Origin: Sinorhizobium sp. RAC02
GTDB taxonomy: Bacteria; Pseudomonadota; Alphaproteobacteria; Rhizobiales; Rhizobiaceae
Assembly (NCBI RefSeq): GCF_001713395.1
Contig: NZ_CP016451.1
Span: 186,001-250,000 of the forward strand
Direction of reading: 5' to 3'
Length of the DNA: 64,000 nt
The position numbers were made by a program, and so were the translations under genes. A model generated the notes under the pieces. It ran no database searches and was not told the origin of the DNA. It saw nothing but the letters and a program-made list of their open reading frames with translations. Positions 34,795 through 44,190 of this stretch are shown piece by piece. Each line of letters starts with the position of its first letter. Positions within the stretch are counted from its first letter, which is position 1.

Positions 34795-36345
34795 ATGAAA
34801 ACATCGTCCATCTACCTCACCACCTCGATACCCTATGTCAATTCCTCACCGCATGTCGGGTTCGCACTCGAGCTCGTACAGGCCGATGCATATGCTCGCC
34901 ATTTCCGGCTCCTTGGCAAGGATGTTCGGTTTCAGTGTGGGACCGATGACAACAGCCTTAAAAACGTGCGAGCGGCAGAAGCCGTGGGACGGCCTGTTGC
35001 AGATTTTGTCGCTGCCAACGGCGACAGCTTCGAACGGCTCGGCAGACAGCTTGACATCTCCAACGATGAGTTCGTTCGCACGTCGTACGATCCAAGACAC
35101 GTCGCTTGCGTCCACTCGCTCTGGAATGCCTGCACCGCCAGTGGCGATCTTTATCGCAAGGCTTACGAAGGCTTCTATTGCGTGGGCTGCGAGCAGTTTT
35201 ACGAACCATCGGAACTCGATGACGGGAAATGCCACGAGCACGGCGTGGCGCTTGAACTCATTCGGGAAGAAAACTGGTTTTTCCGCCTTTCCCGATACGG
35301 CGACGGGATCCTTGATCTGATCGAATCAGAAAAGATTCAGATTAAGCCTGCGCATAGACGCAACGAAATCGTCGCTTTGCTTCGGCGCGGAGTGACGGAT
35401 ATCAGCGTGTCGCGCAGCGCAGAACGGGCGCGTGGATGGGGCGTGCCGGTCCCCGGCAGCGACGAGGTCGTCTACGTCTGGTTTGATGCGCTCGCCAATT
35501 ACTTGACCGGCCTCGGGCACGGATCTGACGATTTGATCTATCAGCGCTACTGGGCCGGTGATGGCGAACGCCTCCATTTCGTCGGAAAGGGCATCTCAAA
35601 ATTCCATGCCATCTATTGGCCGGCAATATTGTTATCCGCCGGTCTACCCCTGCCCTCATCCATTTTCGTACACGGCTATCTTACGGTGGATGGCAGGAAA
35701 ATCGGCAAGTCGGCCGGAAACGGAATTTCCCCTGAGCGCCTTATTGAGACGTACGGCACACCGGATGCACTCAGATACTATCTGCTTCGACACATACGCT
35801 CCGGAGATGACGGCGATTTTTCCGAAGAGCGGCTGGAGGCCGCATGGTCGGGGGAACTTGGCGGACAACTCGGAAACCTGGCGAACCGGGTGCTAACACT
35901 TCTCGGCAATGCTTTCGACGGGGTCACACCTCAAGTCCTGGACAGTGCGCTGGTGCGGCAAGCGTCAGGACTTTACGAAAGAGTTCATCAGGCTTTCGAC
36001 AATTATGAGCTTCATGTGGGCCTTGCCGAGATTTTTGCCTATCTGGGCGAGGCGAACAGGGAATTCACGAGGCAGACCCCCTGGGCGGATGCGAAAGCAC
36101 TGCTCGGACACATTGAAACAGACGAGCGAGCCGCGATCGCGCGTCGCCTCGGGGCCACATTGGCGGAGCAGGTCCACGGCCTTGCCATCGTAGCGCGTTG
36201 TCTTCTGCCTTTCCTGCCGAGAGCGGCGGCCGAATTGCACGACAAACTTGGCCTTGTAGCGCCGGCAAGATACGACGTCCCCTTAGAGGTATCAGGCGGC
36301 AGCACGTGGCCTGGCACAGTTATGTTTCCGCAACGGGGGGCTTAG
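34795..36345 (+). CDS. Methionyl-tRNA synthetase, divergent second type
   Basis: Encodes 516 residues behind GAGAGGAT. It has a class I catalytic domain with HVGF at residues 20-23 in place of HIGH, one zinc knuckle CVGC (129-132) with CHEH (146-149), VVYVWFDALANYL, and KIGKS (302-306) in place of KMSKS. An alpha-helical anticodon domain follows, with LGNLANRVLTLLGN near 375. The C-terminal tRNA-binding EMAP domain is absent. It charges tRNA-Met with methionine. Divergence at both signature motifs marks it as an accessory copy rather than the housekeeping gene. It is preceded by a Met-rich leader and attenuator. Confidence 0.85.
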   Translation: MKTSSIYLTTSIPYVNSSPHVGFALELVQADAYARHFRLLGKDVRFQCGTDDNSLKNVRAAEAVGRPVADFVAANGDSFERLGRQLDISNDEFVRTSYDPRHVACVHSLWNACTASGDLYRKAYEGFYCVGCEQFYEPSELDDGKCHEHGVALELIREENWFFRLSRYGDGILDLIESEKIQIKPAHRRNEIVALLRRGVTDISVSRSAERARGWGVPVPGSDEVVYVWFDALANYLTGLGHGSDDLIYQRYWAGDGERLHFVGKGISKFHAIYWPAILLSAGLPLPSSIFVHGYLTVDGRKIGKSAGNGISPERLIETYGTPDALRYYLLRHIRSGDDGDFSEERLEAAWSGELGGQLGNLANRVLTLLGNAFDGVTPQVLDSALVRQASGLYERVHQAFDNYELHVGLAEIFAYLGEANREFTRQTPWADAKALLGHIETDERAAIARRLGATLAEQVHGLAIVARCLLPFLPRAAAELHDKLGLVAPARYDVPLEVSGGSTWPGTVMFPQRGA

Positions 36346-36434
36346 CTCTCCTCCGCTTCTGCCAACAATGAGGCGATTTCGCCGTATCCATAAGGCATAG
36401 CCAGCTTCGCCGGCGCTTTAGACCAAACGTCGAC
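36342..36434 (-). pseudogene. Remnant of an ankyrin protein C-terminus
   Basis: On the minus strand, about 30 codons end with APAKLAMPYGYGEIASLLAE and then AEES before a TAA at 36342-36344. The end of the intact ankyrin protein at 25301 reads LTPRELALLYGYDEIASLLA. The likeness over the last repeat is clear, and nothing upstream of about 36434 continues it. It overlaps the MetRS stop by four bases. Confidence 0.45.
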
Positions 36435-36499
36435 GTTCACGAGCCCTGTTCCGTGATCCGGAGTGGTGGTGTTTTGAGGGGCACCACAATTGACATCTG

Positions 36500-36760
36500 G
36501 TGCCTGGGAACAGAATCTCCGTCCTTATCTGCGATCAAGGCATCGGCATAGCGGGGGAACTTCATTCACGCATTTTCGAGCCATTTTATCTCGTGAACCC
36601 GCAAGGATCCGGGGCTGGTCTCGGTTTGAGCATGGTCAACGAGATTATTGAAAAGCATGGTGGCTTTATAGATCTCAGGTCAACACCTTGCCAAGGAAGT
36701 GTCTTCGCTATTCGCTGGCACCATGCGCTGCGGATCGAAAGGCATCGTCAAGACCTCTAG
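36500..36760 (+). pseudogene. Fragment of a sensor histidine kinase (ATPase G-boxes)
   Basis: Reads ICDQGIGIAGEL, then RIFEPFYLVN, GSGAGLGLSMVNEIIEKHGG and IDLRSTPCQGSVFAIRW: the G1, F and G2 boxes of a HATPase_c domain. The N-box, the phosphorylatable histidine and all sensor domains are missing, and a stop (TGA) closes the frame just upstream of the GTG at 36500. It is a truncated remnant with no response regulator beside it. Confidence 0.65.
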
Positions 36761-37023
36761 ATCCGGCCTTTCGTGACGCATGGTACATGGGATATCCCCC
36801 TTGGCCGCGCAAAGTCTCCGAGCTTCGGGCCTCCCAGATAATGGGCGCTCCTGCTCAGTGATGGACAACCCAGCCAACGGTGATGATGACAGCCAGAGCC
36901 GCGCCCATGGAAATCTGAAATACGGATAATGTCATTATGCTTTGCCCATGTCTTTGAGACACCTGATGTTCCGGCGGGCCGCTATTCTGCCCACCGGACT
37001 TCTGATCGGGCCTTGACGTCTGT

Positions 37024-38043
37024 TCAGGCAAAGCCTTCAAGCACGACCTTGCCAATCGTTGATCCGCTTTCGAGCTGCTCGTGAGCCTTCTTCAAATTTG
37101 CCGCGTTGATTTTACCGAAGTTGTTCGTGGCGGTTGTTCTAATCCTTCCATTATCGACGGCGGCCGATATCTCGTTCAAAATACGCTCCTGCTCGTCCAT
37201 GTCCGGTGTGCCATAGATGGCGCGAGTGAACATAAGCTCATGGTGGATCGAGACGGCTTTCCGCTTGAACGCCATGATGTCAAAGCCCGATGGATCATCG
37301 ATGAGGCAGAAACGACCCTGCGGCGCAATCAGTTCGACAATGTCATCAACATGCTGCGCGGTCTGGGTCGTTGAGAAAACGAACGCCGGAGCGCCGATGC
37401 CCAGTGCCGCGATCTGGCTGGCGAGTGGCTTCGAGTGATCAACGACATGATGCGCACCTTGCGACTTGACGAACTCCCGCGTTTCCGGACGCGAAGCCGT
37501 TGCAATGACGGTCAGGTCGGTAAACTGCCGAGCGATCTGAATGGCGATCGACCCAACTCCGCCGGCACCTCCGATGATCAGGACGGCGGGAGCAGCGCCG
37601 GGAACCGGCTTCTTCACATCCAGACGGTCAAAGAAGGCCTCCCATGCCGTCAACGACGTCAGCGGCAGCGCCGCGGCTTCGGCCCACCCGAGCTTCGACG
37701 GCTTTTTGCCGACTATACGCTCGTCAACCAGATGGAATTCGGCGTTTGCACCCGGACGCGTAACAGAACCCGCATACCAGACCTCGTCTCCGACTTTGAA
37801 GCTAGTGACTTCGTTGCCGACCTCCGCGACGATACCCGTCGCGTCCCAACCAATGACTTTCCATTCAGAACCGGCGTCTGGTGAAGCGCTACGACGAACC
37901 TTGTAGTCGACGGGATTGACCGAAATCGCTTTCACTTGGACAAGGATATCCCGGCCTTCGGGCTGCGGCTTTGGCAGTTCGATGTCGATGAGCGAATCCC
38001 GGTCGCAAATCGGCGAAGGTATCTTGTATCCGATGGCTTTCAT
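37024..38043 (-). CDS. Zinc-free alcohol dehydrogenase/quinone oxidoreductase (ZADH type)
   Basis: Encodes 339 residues from the ATG at 38041-38043 behind GGAGA. It has a GroES-like N-terminus (LVQVKAISVNPVDYKVRR, VIGWDATGIVAEVGNEV) and the Rossmann motif LIIGGAGGVGSIAIQIARQ. No catalytic-zinc ligands are seen. It is a member of the large quinone-oxidoreductase-like subfamily (YhdH/ZADH) and probably reduces enones or quinones with NADPH. It lies near the ABM-domain gene and the broken oxidoreductase at 38509, all on the minus strand. Confidence 0.87.
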   Translation of the reverse strand: MKAIGYKIPSPICDRDSLIDIELPKPQPEGRDILVQVKAISVNPVDYKVRRSASPDAGSEWKVIGWDATGIVAEVGNEVTSFKVGDEVWYAGSVTRPGANAEFHLVDERIVGKKPSKLGWAEAAALPLTSLTAWEAFFDRLDVKKPVPGAAPAVLIIGGAGGVGSIAIQIARQFTDLTVIATASRPETREFVKSQGAHHVVDHSKPLASQIAALGIGAPAFVFSTTQTAQHVDDIVELIAPQGRFCLIDDPSGFDIMAFKRKAVSIHHELMFTRAIYGTPDMDEQERILNEISAAVDNGRIRTTATNNFGKINAANLKKAHEQLESGSTIGKVVLEGFA

Positions 38044-38182
38044 GTGTGTCTCCATTTCGGCGTCTGTGACGTCACTTGTTTGTCTTCCTGCGTTCGCCCG
38101 AGCACTGGAAGGAGCTGACTGGCCCCTTCCTTGCCCTTCGATGGAACATGCTTCGTTGCTCGCATGGCGGAGGTTGCTCGTG

Positions 38183-38512
38183 TTAGCCGGCGGCATCACC
38201 ATTTTCATGATCGGTTGCGGCAAAGGCGCCGCCCTCGAGATGATAGACCGTCGGTTCCTTCGAGAAGTATTCCTGTATGGCGCTCATGAACCCCTCATGG
38301 TCTTCGCTCGCTTCGAAGCCTGGAGTATGATCCTCAAGCGAGCGCCATCGCACGACTAGGTTGAAGACCTCCGGCGTTTCGATCCCCTGGGCCAGAACAT
38401 GGCCGCGGTACCCTTGCGCACGCGTGAGCAGAGGAACAACGTCCTCGAATGCCTGCCTGAACTCTGTGATTTTGTCGTTGTAGACAGGCAGCACGGCGAT
38501 CTCGTAAATCAT
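38183..38512 (-). CDS. Antibiotic biosynthesis monooxygenase (ABM) domain protein
   Basis: Encodes 109 residues. It has a dimeric ferredoxin-like ABM fold: [21 protein letters not shown] at the start, [23 protein letters not shown] in the middle and [18 protein letters not shown] near the end. Small ABM proteins oxidise or bind quinones and aromatic compounds without a tightly held cofactor. It begins four bases inside the end of the oxidoreductase at 38509 (overlapping stop and start), so the two form an operon. Confidence 0.82.
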   Translation of the reverse strand: MIYEIAVLPVYNDKITEFRQAFEDVVPLLTRAQGYRGHVLAQGIETPEVFNLVVRWRSLEDHTPGFEASEDHEGFMSAIQEYFSKEPTVYHLEGGAFAATDHENGDAAG

Positions 38513-39495
38513 GGTTGCACCTTTGTGTCGGCCGACGGATGAACGGCAATCGCGATTTTGCCCCGCAAACCGTTGTTGGGTTTTTCGAGCAGCGCATGGG
38601 CAAGCGGAAGGTCGGCGAGCGAATAGACGGCGCCTACGTGCGGCCGCAGCTGACCGCGTTCCACCAGTGTACTCAGCTCGTCGAGCTTGCCTTGGTTCTG
38701 CCGCGTGAAGACGAAGTGGTAGCTCGCGTTCTTACCCCATGCCTCAATGAGGTTCTGCGGCTGTGCAATGTCCACGGTCGAGACAACACGGCCAAGTTGC
38801 GCGAGCACCTTCGGGCTGTGGGACAATGTGTCGCCGCCGAGGGTGTCGAACACAACGTCTACTCCGAGGCCTTCGGTTTCTCGCATGATGGCATCGACAT
38901 AATCTTCTTTCCTGTAGTCAATGACGACGTCCGCTCCGACACTTCGCGCAAACTCGAAGTTTTCTTCGCGCACGGTAGTGAAGACCTTCGCACCGATGGC
39001 TTTCGCGACCTGGATAGCCACATGCCCTACCCCTCCCGCGCCACCATGGATCAGGATGCTTTCTCCCACCCTGAGGGCAGCACGCGAGACAAGGGCTTCC
39101 CAGGCTGTTCCGCCGACCAGGCTGAGGCTGGCGGCTTCCAGATGGCTGAGCGCGCTGGGCTTCCTTCCAATGATATTCTCGTTTGCGACGTGGTATTCGG
39201 CATAACTTCCCGGCCCGTCGAATATTTGCGGCGTGTACCAGACCTCGTCTCCGGGAGAGAACGTCGTTACGCCCGGACCGACGGCTTCGACTACACCAGA
39301 AACGTCATGACCGGTAATTGCCGGCAACGGCACCAGGTCGCGATAGTCGCCTCGCCGAACCTGGTAGTCCAGGGGATTGATCGAGGTGGCATGGACCCGC
39401 ACCAGAACCTGTCCCACCTGAGGAACCGGCTTTGACACGTCGGAAAGCTAAAAGGCTTCCGGACCACCAAAGGAGTTGAGTATCATCGCTTTCAT
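38509..39495 (-). pseudogene. NADP-dependent quinone oxidoreductase with an early in-frame TAG
   Basis: From an ATG at 39493-39495 the frame reads MKAMILNSFGGPEAF, then TAG at 39448-39450 (codon 16), then [20 protein letters not shown] and a complete 313-codon MDR oxidoreductase ([32 protein letters not shown]). In the paralogue at 40710 the corresponding residues are [12 protein letters not shown], so one GAG-to-TAG change explains the stop. Translation could restart at GTG 39438, giving an enzyme lacking the first strand. It might be inactive, or rescued by read-through or restart. It is an operon with the ABM protein. Confidence 0.75.
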
Positions 39496-39647
39496 CGAAA
39501 ATCCTCTCTTCACGTGATACCGTGGCGCTTACCGCCCGGTTTGTGTGTTGAATTGCTGAGCACAGGCAGCTGCCTGCCTGATGCGTTGTCGGGATCCTGT
39601 GCGCATGAGCATGCGAGTACCGCACTCACTGACAGTGGCTTTGCGCC

Positions 39648-40637
39648 TCATCTCGCAGCGATCCTGAAATGCGGAATGACTTCAGTTCCGATCTCATCGA
39701 GAACATCGGCGACAGGTCTCTTGCTGAACTTGAGGTTCAGTGCGACGTGGTTGATCCCATATGAGCGCAGGGCGTCCAATAGGTCGGCCAGCTGCCGTCG
39801 CCCGACCCGATATCCGAGATGGATTGAGCTGGGCGGCGTATCCGGATCTGCGGCCAGATCGACATAAAGCGATTGCGCAATCGGTTTGAATTCTGCTCCG
39901 GCGTGATCAAGTGCTTCGCGCCAGCGTTTGGCGACCTGCGCTTGCTGACCCATGTCCCGCGGGTAAGTAAGCCAGCCATCGCTGCGTTGCGCGATCCACT
40001 CCAGCGATTGCTGGCTCTGCCCGGTGACGAGAGTGGGCAGCCTGGGCGAGAACGGTTTGGGCACGAGGTCGCCACCGCCCGTAAGCCGGCCATAATGCGC
40101 CGACGCGTAGACGGGAAAACGCTTCGTCAGCAACGTCTCTACATAGTCGAACGCGTCACGGAAGAGTTCGCCACGAAGGTCGGCATCCCGGCGATATGCT
40201 GGGTACTCGACCGGGCGGTCGCCCGAAGCCACGCCAAATACGAAACGTCCGCCGGATAGGCGATCGAGCGACGCCGCCGCCTTGGCGACATCGATCGGGT
40301 GATGAAGCGGCAGGATGACGGCGCCCGTAGCGAGTGCGATAGTGGACGTGCTTGCCGCGATCGTCGCGAGCCAGACGAAAGGATCGTAAATCTGGCCCAG
40401 ATCGCCGAAGGTCGGGTCGTTCAGCGGCACATCCCGCGCCCAGAGCGCGGCAAAGCCGAGACGCTCGGCTTGCTGGGCGAGCTCGATCTGGTCGCGCATG
40501 GCCGGCTCGGGTCCGTCGAAAGATTCGATTGGGAAATAGACGCCGACCGTCAACTGCTCCGGCGCGAACATGGACGCATAGCCACGGCCGAAAGGGTTAG
40601 GTCCGCCCCTTGCGGCCGGTGATGGGTTAATGGTCAT
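39648..40637 (-). CDS. LLM-class flavin-dependent oxidoreductase, second type
   Basis: Encodes 329 residues. It has the luciferase-like fold of the F420/FMN type: LTVGVYFPIESFDGPEPAM, FAALWARDVPLNDPTFGD, ATGAVILPLHHPIDVAKAAA, LSGGRFVFGVASGDRPVEYP and LVTGQSQQSLEWIAQRSDGW. It differs clearly from the LLM pair at 17802/46983. It probably uses FMNH2; substrate unknown. It lies 72 bases downstream of the oxidoreductase at 40710 on the same strand and is probably in one operon with it. Confidence 0.86.
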   Translation of the reverse strand: MTINPSPAARGGPNPFGRGYASMFAPEQLTVGVYFPIESFDGPEPAMRDQIELAQQAERLGFAALWARDVPLNDPTFGDLGQIYDPFVWLATIAASTSTIALATGAVILPLHHPIDVAKAAASLDRLSGGRFVFGVASGDRPVEYPAYRRDADLRGELFRDAFDYVETLLTKRFPVYASAHYGRLTGGGDLVPKPFSPRLPTLVTGQSQQSLEWIAQRSDGWLTYPRDMGQQAQVAKRWREALDHAGAEFKPIAQSLYVDLAADPDTPPSSIHLGYRVGRRQLADLLDALRSYGINHVALNLKFSKRPVADVLDEIGTEVIPHFRIAAR

Positions 40638-40709
40638 GGTGCTTCTTTCCTGGAACAGGCTGGCCGGGGGATAAGCCCCGACCGTCCGTGTGACATTGCA
40701 GATGCCGGG

Positions 40710-41705
40710 TTAGGCACTCGCCTCGCCCGATACGTCGATCACGACCTTGCCGCGCAAGCCTCGCGCAGACCCGTTTTCCAACAGCTCGTGGGCTTCACCG
40801 ATGCGGGCAAGCGGCAGTGTGGCGCCTATTACGGGCTTGACCAGACCGCGCTCGACCAAGTCCGTGAGCGCGTCGAGCTTGCCGCGATTTTGTCGGGTGA
40901 ACACAAAATGATAGGCTGCGTTCTTCCCCCAGGCTTCAATGAGGTTCTGCGGCTGAGCGATATCGACGAGGCTGACTACGCGGCCGGCATCCGCTAGCGC
41001 GTGCGGGCTTCGCGTGAGTGTGTCGCCGCCGATCGTGTCGAAAATCACGTTCACGCCTTCGCCTCCAGTCAGCCGGCCGACCGCCTCCACATAATCTTCC
41101 GCCGTGAAGTCGATCGCCTCGTCGGCGCCGAGCGAGCGAACGAAGTCGTGGTCGCGGGCGAGTGCTGTCGTGATTACTCGTGCGCCCATCGCCTTGGCGA
41201 CCTGCACCGCAATCGTGCCGACACCGCCCGCACCGCCGTGGATGAGGATCGTTTCGCCGGCCCGCAGCTGCGCGCGCTGGCTGAAGGCTTCCCAAACAGT
41301 GCCGCCAACGAGCGTCAGGCTTGCAGCCTCAAGGTGTGTCAGATTCCGGGGCTTTCGGCCGATAAGCTCGACGTCGGCGATGTGTTGCTCGGCATACGAA
41401 CCCGCGCCGCCGAAGATCTTTGGCGTGTAATAGACCTCATCACCGACTGCGAACTCGTGAACGCCGGAGCCCAGCTCCTCGATCACGCCGGAGATGTCAT
41501 GCCCGGTGATTGCAGGCAAGGGAACGTAGTCTTTGTAGTCGCCGCGGCGGATCTGGTAGTCGAGGGGATTGATTGCGGTGGCATGCACCCGCACCCGTAC
41601 TTGGCGAGGACCGACTTCCGGCACCTCCACGTCGCGCAGTTCGAACGCGTCAGGGCCGCCGAAACGAGTGAGGACGGCTGCTTTCATGGTCTTGGTTATG
41701 GTCAT
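40710..41705 (-). CDS. NADP-dependent quinone oxidoreductase (paralogue of 38509)
   Basis: Encodes 331 residues (or 325 from the internal ATG at 41687). It has [20 protein letters not shown], the GroES-like core [20 protein letters not shown] and [20 protein letters not shown], the Rossmann motif [20 protein letters not shown], and an MDR signature [14 protein letters not shown]. The middle segment [15 protein letters not shown], with YHFVFTRQN, is shared almost exactly with the broken copy at 38509. It reduces quinones or enones with NADPH. It is divergent from LysR 41846 across 140 bases and is therefore its likely target. Confidence 0.89.
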   Translation of the reverse strand: MTITKTMKAAVLTRFGGPDAFELRDVEVPEVGPRQVRVRVHATAINPLDYQIRRGDYKDYVPLPAITGHDISGVIEELGSGVHEFAVGDEVYYTPKIFGGAGSYAEQHIADVELIGRKPRNLTHLEAASLTLVGGTVWEAFSQRAQLRAGETILIHGGAGGVGTIAVQVAKAMGARVITTALARDHDFVRSLGADEAIDFTAEDYVEAVGRLTGGEGVNVIFDTIGGDTLTRSPHALADAGRVVSLVDIAQPQNLIEAWGKNAAYHFVFTRQNRGKLDALTDLVERGLVKPVIGATLPLARIGEAHELLENGSARGLRGKVVIDVSGEASA

Positions 41706-41845
41706 GGCGATATCCTTTCAACAGTAGCTTTGACGGGCTCACCAACCATGGCGCCGTCTCGATTGCTCCTATTTGATCTATCGAGATTGCTTTCGGTAGC
41801 AGCCCGTTTTAGGATCAGTTTCAACAAAATTTTGAAAGTCAGGTT

Positions 41846-42772
41846 ATGGACGTGGACGATTTAAATCTCTTTGTGCGCATCGCCCAGTTGCACAGCATCA
41901 GCGCGGCAGCACGCGACCTGGGTCTCACGCCAGCGGGAGCGAGTGCACGGCTGGCCGCGCTTGAGAAAAAGCTCAGTGCTAGGCTTCTCCATCGCACGAC
42001 CCGACAAGCGACGTTGACCGAGGACGGTATCGCCTTCCTGCCACATGCAGAACATGTCGTGCATGCGGCAGAATCTGCACGGGCGGCTCTTGGGCGAGAG
42101 CAAGCTGCGCCTCGCGGCACGTTGCGCGTAGCGGCCCCCGCCTCGTTCGCGCGGATGCATATTGTGCCGGGTCTGCCTGACTTCTGCAGCCAATATCCCG
42201 ACTTGGCGCTTGATTTGCGCATCTCGGACAGCATCGTTGACCTGGTCGAAGGCGCTTTTGATGTCGCCGTCCGTTATACCGAGCCAAGCGACTCGTCCTT
42301 CGTCGCGCGGCGGCTGGCCCCCGACAATCGCGTGCTGGTTGCGTCGCCCGACTATCTTGAGCAACGTGGCCACCCCGAGACGCCTGATGATCTATCGAAA
42401 CATGCCTGCCTCGTCGTCGGCACGCTGGATCTCTGGACGTTCCGAGGGAACGCTGCGGAGGTGATCGAGCGACGTGTTACTCCGAGCCTGCGCATCAATG
42501 ACGGCAGCGCGGTGCGCGACGCAGCTTCTGCCGGGCTTGGCATCGCTCTGATGGCAACGTGGTGCGCATCGGACGAGTTGCGATCTGGCACCCTCGTGCC
42601 AGTGCTTCCCGAATACCCGCTGATCTCAACGCAGACGCTTTGGGCGCTGTATCCAAGCTCTCGCGAACTGGCACCGAAAGTGAGAGTGTTCATCGACTGG
42701 CTCATCCATCGGTTTGGTCATCAACCGTACTGGGATCGTGGGCTGGAGAGGATCCTTAGTAACCGTCGATGA
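41846..42772 (+). CDS. LysR-family regulator, divergent from the quinone oxidoreductase
   Basis: Encodes 308 residues. The N-terminus is MDVDDLNLFVRIAQLHSISA, with helix-turn-helix LGLTPAGASARLAALEKKLS and LLHRTTRQATLTEDG. The effector domain carries LRISDSIVDLVEGAFDVAVRY and an end typical of DhcR-like LysR proteins. The recognition helix differs from the SKSMVSR group, so it belongs to another lineage. It lies head to head with the NADP-dependent oxidoreductase at 41705, the classical LysR arrangement. Confidence 0.88.
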   Translation: MDVDDLNLFVRIAQLHSISAAARDLGLTPAGASARLAALEKKLSARLLHRTTRQATLTEDGIAFLPHAEHVVHAAESARAALGREQAAPRGTLRVAAPASFARMHIVPGLPDFCSQYPDLALDLRISDSIVDLVEGAFDVAVRYTEPSDSSFVARRLAPDNRVLVASPDYLEQRGHPETPDDLSKHACLVVGTLDLWTFRGNAAEVIERRVTPSLRINDGSAVRDAASAGLGIALMATWCASDELRSGTLVPVLPEYPLISTQTLWALYPSSRELAPKVRVFIDWLIHRFGHQPYWDRGLERILSNRR

Positions 42773-42858
42773 CACGTGGTTTACGACTGACATGCGCGTC
42801 AGGCCTGCGAAGCAACCACGCCTGCCGAAAGAGCTCGCACTCAGTGGCCGTTTTTGGC

Positions 42859-43305
42859 TCAGAACGTACGAGCAAGGCGGGCATCCACAGAATGCCTGTT
42901 CCCACCCCGCACGCTAAAGAAGAGGAAAATCGCTGTCCAAAGAAGTGACTTCTCTGAGCCGGCAAGCCCTTCTGCCTTAACGACCCCATGGAAATAGACG
43001 GTCACGAGGAGGACGAACATCGCCGCGAACGACGCCGGCCGTGTCAGCAGACCAATCGCGATAAGAATACCGCCAAAGAACTCGGTCGCAGCGAGCAGTG
43101 GCGACCAGAAGAAACCTGGGTAAAATCCGATACTTTCAACCAGGTCTGCCGTGCTGAACGGGTCTGTGATCTTACCGTAACCATGCGTTACGAGCAGAAC
43201 CCCTGCAGTGAAGCGCAAAATGGTTTCCACAATTTGATCAAGCGAAGAATAAACGGATGCGAACGCTGGAAAGAACAGGCGGGTAGGCTGAAGCTGCTGG
43301 TTCAT
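42859..43305 (-). CDS. DoxX-family membrane protein
   Basis: Encodes 148 residues with four membrane helices. Family motifs are ILRFTAGVLLVTHGYGKITD in helix 1, FFWSPLLAATEFFGGILIAI in helix 2 and TRPASFAAMFVLLVTVYFHG in helix 3. DoxX proteins are small inner-membrane proteins linked to thiol or quinone stress, sometimes with superoxide dismutase and rhodanese partners. It stands alone in a LysR-enzyme neighbourhood. Confidence 0.85.
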   Translation of the reverse strand: MNQQLQPTRLFFPAFASVYSSLDQIVETILRFTAGVLLVTHGYGKITDPFSTADLVESIGFYPGFFWSPLLAATEFFGGILIAIGLLTRPASFAAMFVLLVTVYFHGVVKAEGLAGSEKSLLWTAIFLFFSVRGGNRHSVDARLARTF

Positions 43306-43663
43306 CGTTAACCTATGGATGTGATGTAAACTTGGATTTCAATTTGCGTCTTCGGGAGGCGGTGCAGAACGCTCTCTGACGGCGATATCGATGCATTAGG
43401 TAAGATCGGTCTGGTAAAACAAAAAAACTGACAAGCTGCCCCCCGCTTGTTCGCATCCGATAGCGACATGTTTTCGAGAACATCAGAACTAGCCGAGCAG
43501 CGGATTGCAAGCGAGCCCTATGTGGTTCCCCTTTGTGCGACACAGTTTCTCGGGATGCAGGCTTTCAGAGACAGACCCGTATCGATATCCTGTGACCACC
43601 TCTCGCACCTGTGCCTGAACGATTTAAAGCTTTCAAAAATTTGCCGCATCAAGTGGAGAACGC
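43306..43663. other. Intergenic region between divergent DoxX and SnoaL-like genes
   Basis: 358 bases. It contains a LysR leader motif on the minus strand (43524-43545), 118 bases ahead of the SnoaL-like start, but no LysR gene. No coding sequence is supported. Confidence 0.5.
43524..43545 (-). promoter_or_regulatory. LysR leader motif without a regulator
   Basis: Minus-strand TGTGTCGCACAAAGGGGAAC, very close to the copy at 33308-33329. The distance to the start of the gene at 43664 is 118 bases, matching 113-121 bases at the isochorismatase loci. No LysR reading frame follows. Confidence 0.55.
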
Positions 43664-44092
43664 ATGCCCGATAAACACATACGAAAATTTTTCACAAGCT
43701 ATATTGATGTTCTAAACACACACGATTTTCAAAGGCTTGGCGAGTTCATGCATGATGAGCTTCTCGTGAATGGGCAAAGGGTGACCCTGAGTCAGATGAT
43801 CACTGAACTCGAGGGACACATCGACGCGGTTCCGGATCTAGTCTGGCAGGTTGAAGAGATCGCTGTCGAAGGTAATCAGGTTGCCGCCCGGCTGCTCAAC
43901 AGGGGAACCCCCGTGAAGGAGTGGCTTGGCTCTCTGCCAAATGGCTCGCGCGTTGAGTTCGCGGAGCACCTGTTTCACAAAGTTCTCGATGGCCGTTTCT
44001 TCGAGCAGAACTTCCTGCTCGATGCATGGTCGGTGCAAAAGCAGCTTGCTTCACTCGCCGGGAAAAACCCGTCGAGCGAGGGCCAAAGCTAA
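43664..44092 (+). CDS. SnoaL-like protein (ester cyclase type)
   Basis: Encodes 142 residues. It has an NTF2-like fold: FFTSYIDVLNTHDFQRLGEF, then ELLVNGQRVTLSQMITELEG, IDAVPDLVWQVEEIAVEGNQ and VAARLLNRGTP, ending in FFEQNFLLDAWSV. The family contains polyketide cyclases and many small ligand-binding proteins of unknown role. GGAG precedes the ATG at 43664. The upstream leader motif suggests it was, or still is, a target of the LysR subgroup found nearby. Confidence 0.82.
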   Translation: MPDKHIRKFFTSYIDVLNTHDFQRLGEFMHDELLVNGQRVTLSQMITELEGHIDAVPDLVWQVEEIAVEGNQVAARLLNRGTPVKEWLGSLPNGSRVEFAEHLFHKVLDGRFFEQNFLLDAWSVQKQLASLAGKNPSSEGQS

Positions 44093-44190
44093 CGGCGTCG
44101 CCATTGGTAACAAATGCTTTTCACTCGCCTGATGCAACCGAACTTGGCGCACCACACATCGATTATGGTTTTACGATGGGGGCAAGCCCC

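Noticed and set aside
36857..36934. 26-residue hydrophobic peptide MTLSVFQISMGAALAVIITV.. on the minus strand
   Set aside because: It could be a small membrane protein, but there is no ribosome site and no conserved neighbour; too short to support.
38515..39435. Long plus-strand open frames antisense to the quinone oxidoreductases (also 41001-41864)
   Set aside because: They mirror highly biased codons of the real minus-strand genes; their proteins lack any motif, and the true genes have clear MDR signatures.
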